A DNA stretch of 64,000 bases from Planococcus citri (Eukaryota > Arthropoda > Insecta > Hemiptera > Pseudococcidae): assembly GCF_950023065.1 (NCBI RefSeq), contig NC_088677.1:59111469-59175468 (forward strand), read 5' to 3'. This document shows, piece after piece, positions 42,050 to 53,461 of this stretch. The notes beneath the pieces were generated by a model. The model saw only the letters and a list, made by a program, of their open reading frames with translations. It was not told where the DNA came from and did not search any database. Each line of letters opens with the position of its first letter. Within the stretch, counting starts at the first letter, position 1. The translations under genes were made by a program, and so were the position numbers.

Positions 42050-43520
42050 ATAAACAGAACGGGGTGATGCTTGCAAAGAGCATGGTCTGAAATAGTCATA
42101 TTCATAACCAACATTTCAGCTGTCCAAATTGATTTTTGGTGAATTTTTGAAAATTTAAAATTAACTATTCTCAGTGGTTTATGTTTTTTTTTTTAAAAAA
42201 AAATTCATATTTTTCAGTAAAAATAATGGAAATTAATCTTGAAATTAATATCGAGTCCCTTGAACCGAATTTCGCTATTTTTAGAGTTATTCTGGGGACC
42301 TTAGAGGGATTTAAATTTTGCCAGAATTTGAAATTTTTTTCAGAAAACATGGATTAATTTTGGCAGCTAAAATTGAGTTGTGGCTTATTTTCAACCCATG
42401 TGAAGCGTTAACCTTCACTTAAGTAGCTTTTCAAGCAGACATTTCAAATGTGTTTTTTTGGCCAGCATTCTAAAGCTAAGCTACTGTTTAAAAAAATCTG
42501 GTTAAAAAACTCCCTCGAGCTGCCTTTCAGGAAATTGGGCAAAAGATGGATAAACTCGTTAAGCAGGTTGAGAGTTTAACCACAACTCGATTTTAATCTG
42601 CTCAAGTTAATTTTCACGACTTCTGGGGAAATTCAAAAATTTTGGAGAAATAAAAAATCGCACCGGAGACTCCAGAATGACTCAAAATGGTAAAATTCGG
42701 ATTTGAGGGTGAAATGCTTGAATTTTCTGAATTTTTTCCTTACAAAATATTTGGGTCAAAAAAACGCACATGAGGTGTCCACCTGCAAATCAGGCCAAAC
42801 GAGGATAAACTCGTTCAATACCCAAGTCGAGAATAAGCCACAACCACACTTTTAGGTTTCAAAATTGATTTTCACATTTTTTGTAGAAATTTTAAAATTT
42901 TGAAGAAGTGTAAAAACAAACCGGAGGATTCAGAGTGGCCAAATTTGGCTCAGGGGAGCTGACATTAGTTTCAGGAATTATTTCCATAATTTTTACTGAA
43001 TAAGTATGTATGCATTTCTGAAGAAAAAAAAACAAGAATCCCCAAAAATGACCAATTTTAAATTTTCGAAAATTCGCCAAAAATCTAAAATTTAATGTGA
43101 ACAGCTGAAATATTATATTTTGAAATAATTCCACCTCTTCAAAGGGAATTATTGACAAAATTCAATTCGAACATTACAAATGAAGGTCTAACAACATTTT
43201 TTGGTGAGATTTTGGACATAAAATTCAGCCAAAAATAGAAAAAAATCAAAATTTTACCAAATTGACCCTAGAAGCTGGAATTTAATGTGTCCTATTTTCG
43301 ACCCCCTCCCCCCCCAGAATTTCCAAATTCGTTGAGGAAAATTTATAGGAAATTTCAGTTTTTAAAAATCTGCTCGATGCTTCAGAACAGCTCAAAACGT
43401 TTTGAAATCTTTCCAAATCTATTTGGTGGGTCAAAAATAAAATGAATACCAAATTTCAGATTTCTAGGTCAATTTGGTGAAATTTTGATTATTTTTCATT
43501 TTTGGTTCTTTGATTTTCAT
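42050..43520. repeat. Dispersed GGAGCCTCCAG family, copies in both orientations
   Basis: Two partial tandem copies lie at about 42600-42770 and 42890-43090, sharing AATTTTGGAGAA/AATTTTGAAGAA.TGTAAAAA and CGGAG..TC.AGA.TGGC. An inverted pair at about 43240-43300 (ATCAAAATTTTACCAAATTGA) and 43440-43500 (TCAATTTGGTGAAATTTTGAT) brackets a 200-bp loop. A short C-run is at about 43306-43315. The same family occurs at 29 and 46.7 kb. Confidence 0.6.
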
Positions 43521-46197
43521 GACAATTGCCACAAATTAACAATTCCTATTTACTTGCAGCATCTGAAAATTTCACTGGTGATGTGTTTTTGCATTTTCTT
43601 CAGATGTAAACTCATTGTCAGTCCGGTTCATAAATTTTTTTGCCAGTTGGACAACTTCCTCGCAAGAAAACATGAAAAAATTCAATGAGACCGGGTCACT
43701 CGTTTTACGAAGTTTTTTGCTATTTATTTGCAATCTTTATTTACCTGAACATTTTTCGTATACAATCCTTACCTACATACAAATATTACTATATTTTTCC
43801 CACTTTGCAATCTCCCTTTTCTGCGACCCATATTTCCATAATGCTTTTTACACACAGGTACACTGGTACAGTTTATAATATTATCGTTTTCATCGGCCAA
43901 CCTGCCCCGTCTCTCACTTCTACACTTTCATTATTTCAGTGGCCATAGCCATATAACCACCCTGTATCTCGATGAATCCGTACACATTAACAAAATTTTC
44001 TCCGCTCTGATAAGCATTCTATTATACCTACGTGTTCGATGCAGCTAGCACGGACGCAAACAGAGGTACAAAATACAAATACGAGAAAAAAAATCCCTCT
44101 ACACTAGTGTACGTACTACGTACCTGGTTATCCTACACATATATTTTTTTCTGCATCGAGGAATTTTTTTTTCATACGTGATGATTTTTTGATGGGGTAA
44201 AAAAAATTAATATTTGCAATAGGTATCGCGTTATCTATAGTCTCTCTACAAAGGTAGGAATTTTTCATTCGCTTTTTAGCCTCCTCTCTTCGCCTCGTAT
44301 TGGCCTTGTTGTGCAAAGAGTCTTCTTGAAACGTGCGAGGAATACGCAACTTGTCGAATCGGATAGGATCGGATAGATACCTGGCCGTAATATCGTCGAG
44401 TTTAGCCCCCCCTCCCCCCCGCCCGTTTTGCCGAACACCAAAGCTACGAGTATGACTATGAGAACACAGAGCTCTTCGTGAAATGGTTTTTAATTGAAAA
44501 GCCATAATGGAAATTCGTTGTAATACGAAGCCTGCTACGACACGACGAAATTTGTCTATCGTTTTAAAACGTGATTAATTCTCTCGTCAGGCGTCCGTCC
44601 TTCTGATACGATCTGTGCTACTCTAATATACGTATATCTATACAGATAATGTATACGCGATCAAGAAATTTAATTATAAAAATTACGCGGTGTATCGAGA
44701 CTCGTTGTACGTATCTTCCACCCCCGATAACCTCCCCTCCATGCTATAGTATCGATGATCTTTTTTTTCCTGCTCTTCGTTCCTCAATCTACCTTGAAAA
44801 GTCCTATTTCCAATATCTGCTTAGCCATCGGCTACTGTGTACAAGAGTAGATTGCCAATTACCAGAAACAGTTTTTACCCTGATACCCTGATACCCTTCT
44901 CTTTGCTCTGCCTCCTCTTCCAGTCTCGTCGTCGTCGTCGATCGCAAAAACAACGAAAGCTTTCGAAAAATTTTCCTCTTCGCTTTTAATACACATACTC
45001 GCGTATAACGGTGTTTGAGAAACATCTATTACACCATATCGAATAGTCGAGTACCCAGGACCTACTTACAACAGCTTACACTCTACCAGCTACACTTACA
45101 TATTACGTACATTACATACTCGCACACACATATCTATGTAGTTCCCATTCGTATAGGAAATCAAAAAACTGTTGGGGGGGAGAGCAAACGAACGGAGGAA
45201 AACTATCTCGAACGACATTTCACCAAAAAAAAAAGTAAAACAAAAAAAAAAACAAATCCGCTTGAAAAGAGGTTTGCTACACTACATGTTCGAATTTCCT
45301 AGTTTACATTCACCCCACCCCCCTCCCTCCATTCTACAGTGCGTTTAAAACCAAAAAAGAAAAAAAAACGAATTGAGAAATTTTACTTAGGTACCATTTT
45401 CACGAAGCTATTTTCTATTTGTACGATGACTAGAGTCGTATTCGTTATTATGGCGAGTTGAGTTTTACTCTTCTATTCTTAATATAAGCTCTCTCGGATC
45501 GTTTGGTTTTTTTTTGCATTACCTTACCACGTTTGTTTACGTTTCATTACAGCAGCGCAGTGAGACGAGCTTTCGACGATATTTTTTCTGGCGAAATTAG
45601 TGTGTCGAGTACCTACCTGCTAGTTGGAAGTATTGATATAGGAATGGTTTTGTCGTAAATGGTTATTTTATACTTTACAGGGGGATTTTTATACCACCCT
45701 CAATTCACTCGAAAAATAAACTTTCATGAGAAGAAGTCACCGTATAGTATTTGAATCCGATATCAATTGTAGTGGGAAGTAGGTAAACCGGTAAATTTAT
45801 TTTCCCTCTCCTTCGGGTTCAACTGTGAGGCTGAAATTCGACTTTGAAAGGGATTCAATAATCTCAAGATCAAGAAGCTAAATTCCACCACATATTATGG
45901 AAAATTTTGAATTTGGGAAATATAAATCCCCTTCTCGTCGAAGCTCAATCCAGAATTTGGGGTGAATTTCAACATTGAAAACAGATCGAGCGATCTTAAA
46001 AACTGTATATTGATATCAACATTATGATTTCAAAATTTGAAAAGTTCACACCTCTCTGAAGCCCCATTAGGGGTCTCAGGTCAAATTGGATATTGTGAAC
46101 AAATTTAGCGACCTCGAAAACCTCAGAATTACATTTTTCAAATTTTCACTTTTTGAATTTTTATGGATTTAAAAAATTACAGCAATCTATAATTGAT
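43521..46197. other. No recognisable gene
   Basis: Includes a (GTC)n microsatellite near 44927-44942, C-runs near 44407-44420 and an A-rich patch near 45225-45252. From 45850 to 46140 there are weak direct repeats of about 130 bp with GAGCGATCTTAAAAAC / TAGCGACCTCGAAAAC. Frames up to 125 codons show no domain. Confidence 0.3.
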
Positions 46198-47887
46198 GAC
46201 TCCTGGCGCAGAACCCGTCGTCATATTTTCTCCAACATTTCACTTTTGTAAATTACGATTTCGCTTCGAGTGTGAAATTCTTCCTCTGTTCATTCTTCCT
46301 CGTCCCGTCAATTTGATCGAATTTTGATTTTTTTTAACGGAAAATGGTCTAAATTTGAAAAAGGTATCAAGTATCAAAAAACGAACTTATTCAAAATCAA
46401 GTTCAAAAACAAGTGAGAAAATTCAATGTAACTCAAATGAGAGTAGTTTTGGAATTGGATGGAACGGAAATCGACGAGGAGTATTTTTTAATGTTACAAA
46501 GAGATACCTATTTAATATTTCTGGAAGATACGAACTTTAGCGTGAACTTGACGCAGAAGGGAAGTTCTCTTTGTGCAACTCAATTTCAACTTGTATTTTT
46601 TTCACGGAATTGCACTTCGACGCAATCAAAAATGCATCACTAGCCAAATTCGAGTGCTAAAATGCATTTTTTGATTTTTGGTAAATTTTTGAAAATATTC
46701 AACATTTTGGCCAAAAATGCGAAAAATCAAAATGTTACCTAATTAACCAAAAGGACTGAAATTCAGCGAGTACCTTATTTTTGACCCCTCGAGTTGACTG
46801 GAAACGATTTCGAACGAATTGTAGTTGTTCTGGAGCCTCAGGCAGATTTTGAAAATCGAAATTTCCAGAAAATGTTACCCAATGATGCGAAAAAGCTCCA
46901 ATTTACTTTACACCCTGATTTCAACATGTTGAGTCAATTGAAGGTGGTTTCGAGTCGTTCTGGAGCCTCTAGCTATATTTTGGAAATTCTAAATTTTCAA
47001 AAAGTGCCATAAAAACCGTACAAATCAACGTTAGCATTTAATAACGAGATTAACGCTTGTTGGAGACCTAATTGATCGGTTACACATATTTTTTTCAAGA
47101 CCTTTTTTGAAGAATCTGCACTTCTGAACCGTCAGAAACCGATTACAGAAAATAAAAGTGTAATTACAATTAGTTAAGTCGATTACTAGAAAGCACCGAT
47201 CCCGTTTATATACATACGTACTAAAGTTGATTTCAATGGTTTTTATGGCATTTGTTTAAAATCTAGAATTTCCACAATATGGCTGCAGGCTCCAGAACGA
47301 CTTTGAACCCCCCCCCCCACAATTGACTCAACATGTCAAAATTAGGATATAAAGAAGTTATTAGCTTTTCAACTCAATTGGATATTTTGTGGGGTTTCGA
47401 ACTTTCAAAAATCATGCTGGAGGCTCCTGAACCGCTTAAAATGGCTTGAAACCGTTTCCAATCGATTTGGGAACTTGGAAAAAAAGAAACGTCCCAAATT
47501 TTAGCTTTCTGAGTCAATTTGGTAAAATTTTACTTTTTTCATTTTTGTCGTAAAATTTGATTTCCAAAAATATATGGTGATGTTCAAATTCAAGTATGCT
47601 CTTTCGATTTAGATTTGCCCAGTTCAAAAATTCTGCTGACAGTTGAGATACATTTTTTGTAGCTAGGTTTTGAATTTTCTGAATTGAGCGAAGAAAACTC
47701 AATACACAACACAACAGGGTATTTTTGAAAACTTGAATTTAGCCATTTCTCATTAACACATCAAAATTTAATCAAATTAAAGAAAAAAGATGAAGAAATA
47801 GCGTAAGAATTTCTCCCTTGAAACAGTATCGTGATTGGGAGGTGAGAAGATAGAGAAAAAGGGTATGGGGGGTTCTGCGCCAGGAGT
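46198..47887. mobile_element. Foldback element with CTCCTGGCGCAGAACCC ends, containing a nested repeat
   Basis: GACTCCTGGCGCAGAACCC begins at 46198 and GGGTTCTGCGCCAGGAGT ends at 47887. The next 100-150 bp inside each end are also related to those of the 323-bp copy at 58273-58595. Compared with that copy, this one carries about 1.35 kb extra, roughly 46360-47760. The extra part holds GGAGCCTC-family sequence in opposite orientations (46660-46990 plus, 47280-47560 minus). The most economical reading is nested insertion. There are no transposase frames. Confidence 0.7.
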
Positions 47888-49245
47888 GATGTTAACCTCC
47901 CAAAAAACTTGATAACAATCTCCTATAATTGAAAAATATCAACTGTTAGAGTCTCCCGAACGGTTCGAAATTAAGGCCAATCATTTATAACTTGATCAGA
48001 GATTCAAAAATGTTCTACTTACCTGGTTCAAAAAATGAAAAACCTACTTTTAATTATTAGTCTATAAATACCCATCTTTAACAATACCACCACATCATTT
48101 TCACCCTATCTGCACTTCATCACCTTCATAAACCTAAACTCATCTCACCCTTTCGGTGAAAAAAATCTCCCTCATCCCATTCCTCGCTTCCTTATCCAAA
48201 CCATCCAGCTTCATAATACACGTACCTACGTATAAATCGGCGAATAAATGAGAAGGCATGATACTCGTATCTTAGCTTCCTGCGCGATATAATGAAGCCG
48301 AATTTATTATCTTAAAGTAAACGATTGAGAGACACTAATAACTAGACAACGCCGTCGATTCGTTTTCGTTTCGGCTAATTTCACATTTTAACAAAAGGGT
48401 TGGCTGGTTTCGGCTGCCGTGCCGGTAAAACTTCTGATTAAAGGGGTCGTTCGGCGCATTGCAGCCTATAGCGCCGGAATCTCTTTCTCTTTCCTTATAC
48501 CAACGTATCAGCTCCTGGTACCCCAAAAACCCCATAGTCTAACTGTGCTAACATACTACTATACGAGTATAACGATAGACCGAAAATGGAAAACTAGGTA
48601 TACGGGGCAACGAATCGACTTAACTCGTTGTGTAAAGAAGAAGAAGAAGATCGCAGTGTGGCGGTAGTCGCAGCAGGTCGAGAAAGCTGAGGAGGAGGTA
48701 AAGGTAATGAAGTAGAAACATCGAGCAAACGAATCGAACACCGGAGTGTAGTAGGTATCATTATAGAATAGTAAAGTGGAATTTACAAAACGAAAGTAGT
48801 TCAACTACGATATTTACTTCTGAGCCGGCAAGAAGTTTCTTTTTAAGAAACGAATAATCGCCCAGCATCGTTCGAGGAAAAAAAAGACTAGACAAGAGAG
48901 GAAAAAAAATACCTACCTACCTAAAAACCTAATACATACGTGTAGAGGAAAACAACAAGGGGCAATACCCCCTTCGTGTTTGTCTTTCTTGGTTGTAAGT
49001 ATAAAAAGCTCTATCGAAGCAGACGACCAGGAAGGGTAGAAAAAAAAGGTTCGTGTAATCGCATTTGTATTTTAACTGAGGACCTTTTCTCAACTATGTG
49101 TGTGTGTGTGTATTGTTGGGCATATATAGAAATTATAAATATATGTAACCTTATTGTGTTTCTTTTCTATTTCTTCCTGTCTTTTTTCACCCCTTCCTCC
49201 GTGAATATCTCTTAAGTAGATACCCATCTTTACAAATGTTTGCAG
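47888..49245. other. No recognisable gene
   Basis: AT-rich to about 48230, then mixed. Homology to the 58.6 kb element continues about 100 bp past the right end (shared AAAAAACTTGA, GGCCAATCA). GAAGAAGAAGAAG near 48637 and GTGTGTGTGTGTG near 49098 are microsatellites. Confidence 0.3.
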
Positions 49246-49278
49246 ACACGTGTCACATGTCCGTATAAAGTAGCTAAG
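49246..49278 (+). CDS. Candidate 33-nt microexon, low confidence
   Basis: A segment bounded by CTTTACAAATGTTTGCAG on the left and the strong donor GTGAGTATAT on the right. It is 33 nt long, divisible by three, and opens as TRVTCPYKVAK. It could equally be a non-coding exon or chance. Nothing nearby identifies a parent gene. Confidence 0.18.
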
Positions 49279-50646
49279 GTGAGTATATATTTTGATAAAA
49301 CAGATTAAACGACGTGTAGGAGCACTGAGATCATATGTGTAGTATGTCGAGGTCTAGGTATAGAGCAGTATAGTTTTGGTTGTAGGTGCTCTCTCGCACC
49401 TTTACATAAATTAACAATTAAACGGAATAATTTAGAAGAACATGTCTTAAATTGCTTTTATTACTCGGGCGAGGTGTTTCTGTTGGAATTTATGACCTCG
49501 GCGTAATTAATTCGCGCAAAATGCGCCGGTACAACCTAACACTTTAAGCTGTAAACTTTTTTGCCATAAGTTTACACATAAGTGAACACCTATTATTCAT
49601 TTTAAAGCCTTTTAAACATCTGCTGTTAATTGTTACTCTGGGAAATTCGCAACTCTGCCGAGAATATCTAAGACGAATTTACAGCTAATATTAAGTTTTA
49701 ATCAAAAGTTGAACTTGTTTTATAATTAAAACACCTCGACGCCGCAGATGTGTTGCCCTCCGCTCTTTTGTTCGTGTACAGCCCAGTAATCGTACTACTA
49801 GTATCAGCGGTACTTAGGCCTCTCTCTTGAGTATGGCAACGAAAGGAAGAGCGCAAACGACGACGACGACCATACAGATCTGCGACGCGACATGCTTTGT
49901 TTAGCCCCATTCTGGTGGTTTGCTTTTGAAACGAAATTACCTCCTAAAGGCGATTATTGCGTATACGTGACTCGTCTTTTTAATAACAACATCGTAAGAA
50001 TAAATACGTTGTTGAGCCGCGGAGAAAAGCGATGCAAAATGCTAATTAATGAATTTACCTCGCTCGAAATATTTCGTTTGAAAAATAGGAGGCAGACTGC
50101 GGGGTGGAAAGTGAGAAAAGAACATAGCCTGGTATCAGTCTAATTCAAAAGTCTATACTACCGATTGATTGATACAAAGTTATTTACTGGAAAACGAACG
50201 AGGCGGAGACGGCGGCGTAAGTCGGGTTACTATACCTATTCATTTAGCAGAATTCGCGAAGGTGTATGTTTGCAGAGTATACGACGACGTGATTGAAGGC
50301 GTAATAAAACCAGCGGGATAAGTTTAAAAGACGCGATGTTTACTTCGGTTCGTGTTTAAGATAGGATCGGTGTAGATTTCAGCGATTTTTAAACAAATAC
50401 AAGCCAAAAACAGAGACGAAGAAACAACCATTAGCAGAGTGTGAAAGAGTTAAGGGACCCGTAAAGTCGACGTGAGATTTTCAAAGGCCAAGTCTTATTC
50501 TACGTAGCTAACGCGATGCGATGGTATTTTATTAGTCGAGTTTATACTTATTCGCACATCTACCTATTACCTGCCTATATATTCCTAACGGAGCTGTTTC
50601 AATTCGATGGAAATTTACCAACATTAGTCACGATTTGTATACTTAC
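49279..50646. other. No recognisable gene
   Basis: Moderately CpG-rich, with a (GAC)n tract near 49857. Several frames of 60-85 codons lack motifs. Confidence 0.3.
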
Positions 50647-50712
50647 CTGTAAGGGTGAATTTGGGTTCGTTCGTGTATTTGATTCATTCGTTTGGTCCCG
50701 GTATTGGCGACC
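50647..50712 (-). CDS. Candidate 66-nt minus-strand exon, low confidence
   Basis: On the minus strand an acceptor-like CGACGTTTTTTCGCCTCAG precedes 66 nt ending CTTACAG|GTAAGTATAC, a consensus donor at 50641-50646. The 66 nt are open in one frame (GRQYRDQTNESN...). Against it, words such as CGAATGAATCAAATACACGA resemble the neighbouring satellite. It could be an upstream non-coding exon of the minus-strand receptor gene at 22.5 kb, but that is only positional. Confidence 0.2.
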
Positions 50713-50869
50713 CTGAGGCGAAAAAACGTCGAGTGGTGGACCTTCGACTACTGCAAAGGTCCAACGAGATCGATATTTTTCGTTTGGACATGAAATTGAT
50801 AAGATAAAACGAGGATTTTGTTTTTTCGAACGTATTTGCCCAATCATTCTCAACCAAAGATGAACAGTT

Positions 50870-52860
50870 CAATTTGGTAATGAATCGTCCGAGAACGACC
50901 GCTCATAAGCCATAAATTGGGAATATTTCAGTATAGATTTCAGTTCGGTATCGCGATCTGATATCAGTTCAAAACAGAAGCTTTCGAAGAACGATGATCG
51001 TTCGCGAACGATTCATTTTCAAACGAGTATTCGTTCATAAGGGAAAAAAGTATCGAACATTGAATGAGAAATTTCGAATACGAATCATTTAGAACTTTCT
51101 AGAACATGCTTTGCTCAAATGTGATGTAATCGTTCGCGAATGATTCACCAAGATCTGAAGAATCGTTCACGACCGACAAAAAAATAAGACTTAACAGCGT
51201 CTACTTATTTCAATTTCATTAGTGGCATTACAAGATGAAGATGATTTATTGTGAAAATAAACATATTTTCTCATGAAAGTATAACACGTCGTTCGCGAAC
51301 GATTTGATCACAGGAAAAGCAAAATTCGTTCATTAAAGGAAAAATTGAATAATTATAAATGTACCTCGATGGAGAATTATTCATGAATTTTTTGAAATAG
51401 TTTTTCTTATAATTGGAGAAATCGTTCGCGAACGATTCACTCTGGTGCAGAGAATCATTCACGAACAACAAAAAATAATGGAAAACGGTTATGTCTTTTG
51501 CACATAGGGTTTCTTGGATTCTTTTCAAAAAGAATCACACAAGAATCGAATTTCGTTCGCGAATGATTCGATACTTGAAAAATAAATTTTCGTTCAAGAA
51601 AGAGAATAAAAATATTAAATATTGAATGAAATGTCCGAGAACGAATAATTTATAAATTTTTTGAATACGTTTCGTTCGAAAGTGATCAAATCGTTTGCGA
51701 ACGTTTCATTCTGATGGAATGAATCATTTAAAAATGACTGAAAAGACAATTATGCAACTTTCATTTCCAATTCCAACTTCCGATTTTTTTCCCCTCTAGA
51801 TGAATGATGAATTTGACAAGGAATTTCTGGAATAATAAACATTGCATCGTTCATGAACGATTCGATCGCCAAAAAATTGAATATGAAGAAGAAGATACTG
51901 GCACGTAGAAAACAAGCCATCAGCTGTTCGCTGATTGAAAGATAGTTTTTGCATTGGTTGCTAAATTTGCTTTCAACTGCTGATTGGCTATAAGTTGAAA
52001 CGACGTCTATGAAAAAGTGAATTGCACATCGCGCAAAAACTGTAATGAAACGTGCATCAGTCAAATACGATCAAATCGTTCGCGAACGATTCACTTGGGT
52101 AGAAAGAATCGCTTAAAAGTGAACAAATCGTTCGCGAACAATTTATTCTGATGTGAAGAATTGCCCGAGAACGGCGAGAACGACTATTCTTGTTTCAACT
52201 TAGCAGTGGGTTTTCTTGATTCTGAATTCGTGAACGATTAATTTTCAACTGAACAGTGAGGTTTTTTTGTGTTGAATTTTGCAAGCAATTTTTCGGAAAA
52301 CACATATCGTTCGCGAACGATTCATTTCAGTTCGGGGAACCGTTCGCAATCGACTGAAAAAAAACAGTATTTCATCAACTTTGAGAGCAGAATGTCTTTG
52401 ATAAATTTTGAAATTTTTCAGGAAGCACATATCGTTTGCGAACGATTCATTTCAGTTCGAACAACCGTTCGGAATCGACTGAAAAAATAACTCGGTAAGT
52501 TTAATTTCAACTTGAGAGCAGAATGTCTGGATAGATTTTGAAAAGAATCTCTCGAGAAACAGATATCGTTCGCGAACGATTCATTTCAGTTTAAAGAATT
52601 ATTCACGAACGACTGAAAAAGCAACTCTGTAACTTTCATTTCAACTTCAGGGCATGATTTCTTGACAGATTCTGCGAAGAATTTCCTGAGCAGCAAAAGT
52701 CGTTCGCAAACGATTCATTACAGCACAAAGAATCATTCGCGAACGACTAAAAAAACAACTTCGTAACTTTCATTTCAAGTTGAACACGGTATTTCTTCTA
52801 TAAGAATTTTTCAGGTAGCAAATATCGTTCGCGAACGATTCAACCAACGAAGAATGAATA
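50870..52860. repeat. TTCGCGAA satellite array 2
   Basis: TCGTTCGCGAACGATTCA and close variants start (first T of TTCGCG) at 51001, 51133, 51292, 51425, 51556, 51694, 52079, 52310, 52435, 52569, 52703 and 52828, mostly 125-138 bp apart. A weaker second site follows 33 bp later in 51133/51166, 51425/51458, 52310/52343, 52435/52468, 52569/52602 and 52703/52736. The spacers (for example CATTTCAGTT, GAGAGCAGAATGTCT) have no evident match in array 1. A dispersed repeat at about 51895-52060 interrupts the array. Confidence 0.9.
51890..52060 (+). repeat. Dispersed AACAAGCC..GCTGATTG repeat, copy inside array 2
   Basis: AACAAGCCATCAGCTGTTCGCTGATTG, GTTTTTGCATTGG, CTGATTGGCTATAA and CATCGCGCAAAAACTG are shared with the copy at 61745-62220 and partly with fragments at about 39241 and 60650. 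It has no coding potential; the overlapping frame is incidental. Confidence 0.7.
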
Positions 52861-52940
52861 TTCATATACTCGTACATCGTGAAAAATTTGTTTGATTTCA
52901 ATTCTACACGAAATGAACGTTGATTCCTCATGAATGAATT

Positions 52941-53461
52941 TAGAGACGTGCACTTTTCAGAAAAGTAATTTTGGTGAAATGAAAAGTGAAAAGTTCATTG
53001 AAAAGTGTGAAAAGTTGTGAAAAGTGTGAAAAGTTAATCGTGTGAGTCTCATTTTAAAGCTCTTTGTAAAAGCTTCAAATTGATGTATTTTTTGCCTATC
53101 TAAAACACACAAAAAAAACAAAATCATATTTTTTCACCTACTTGATCGAAAGTGGTAGTTTTGAGCCTTTTTAGAGCCTCTAACATTTTTGGGTTTTTCT
53201 GTTTTGAAAAAAATGTTGGGAAAAATATTCAAATGCAATTCTGGGTGCTGAATTGCGAAGGTGGAGGAGTGGAGAGAGTGAAACTTGATATTTGACTTCA
53301 TCAATGAGGTCAGTGTTCTCTGATGAGTAAATTGATTAGTGACTCACTTTTTTTTTTTAGTAAAAACTGAAAAGTGAATGAAAATTAGGAACTTATCTTT
53401 TCAACTTTTCATTGAAAGAAACGTACTTTTCACTTTTCAATTTTCAGACTGCACATCTCTA
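52941..53461. mobile_element. MITE with TAGAGAYGTGCA ends (hAT-like by end sequence)
   Basis: TAGAGACGTGCACTTTTCAG begins at 52941 and the complementary CTGCACATCTCTA ends at 53461. AAAAGTGAAAAGT words lie inside both ends in opposite orientations. Flanks TGAATGAATT (left) and CGAATGATTG (right) share GAATGA but do not give a clean 8-bp duplication. TAGAGATGTGC-type ends recall hAT MITEs. The interior is non-coding. It sits at the right edge of satellite array 2. Confidence 0.6.
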
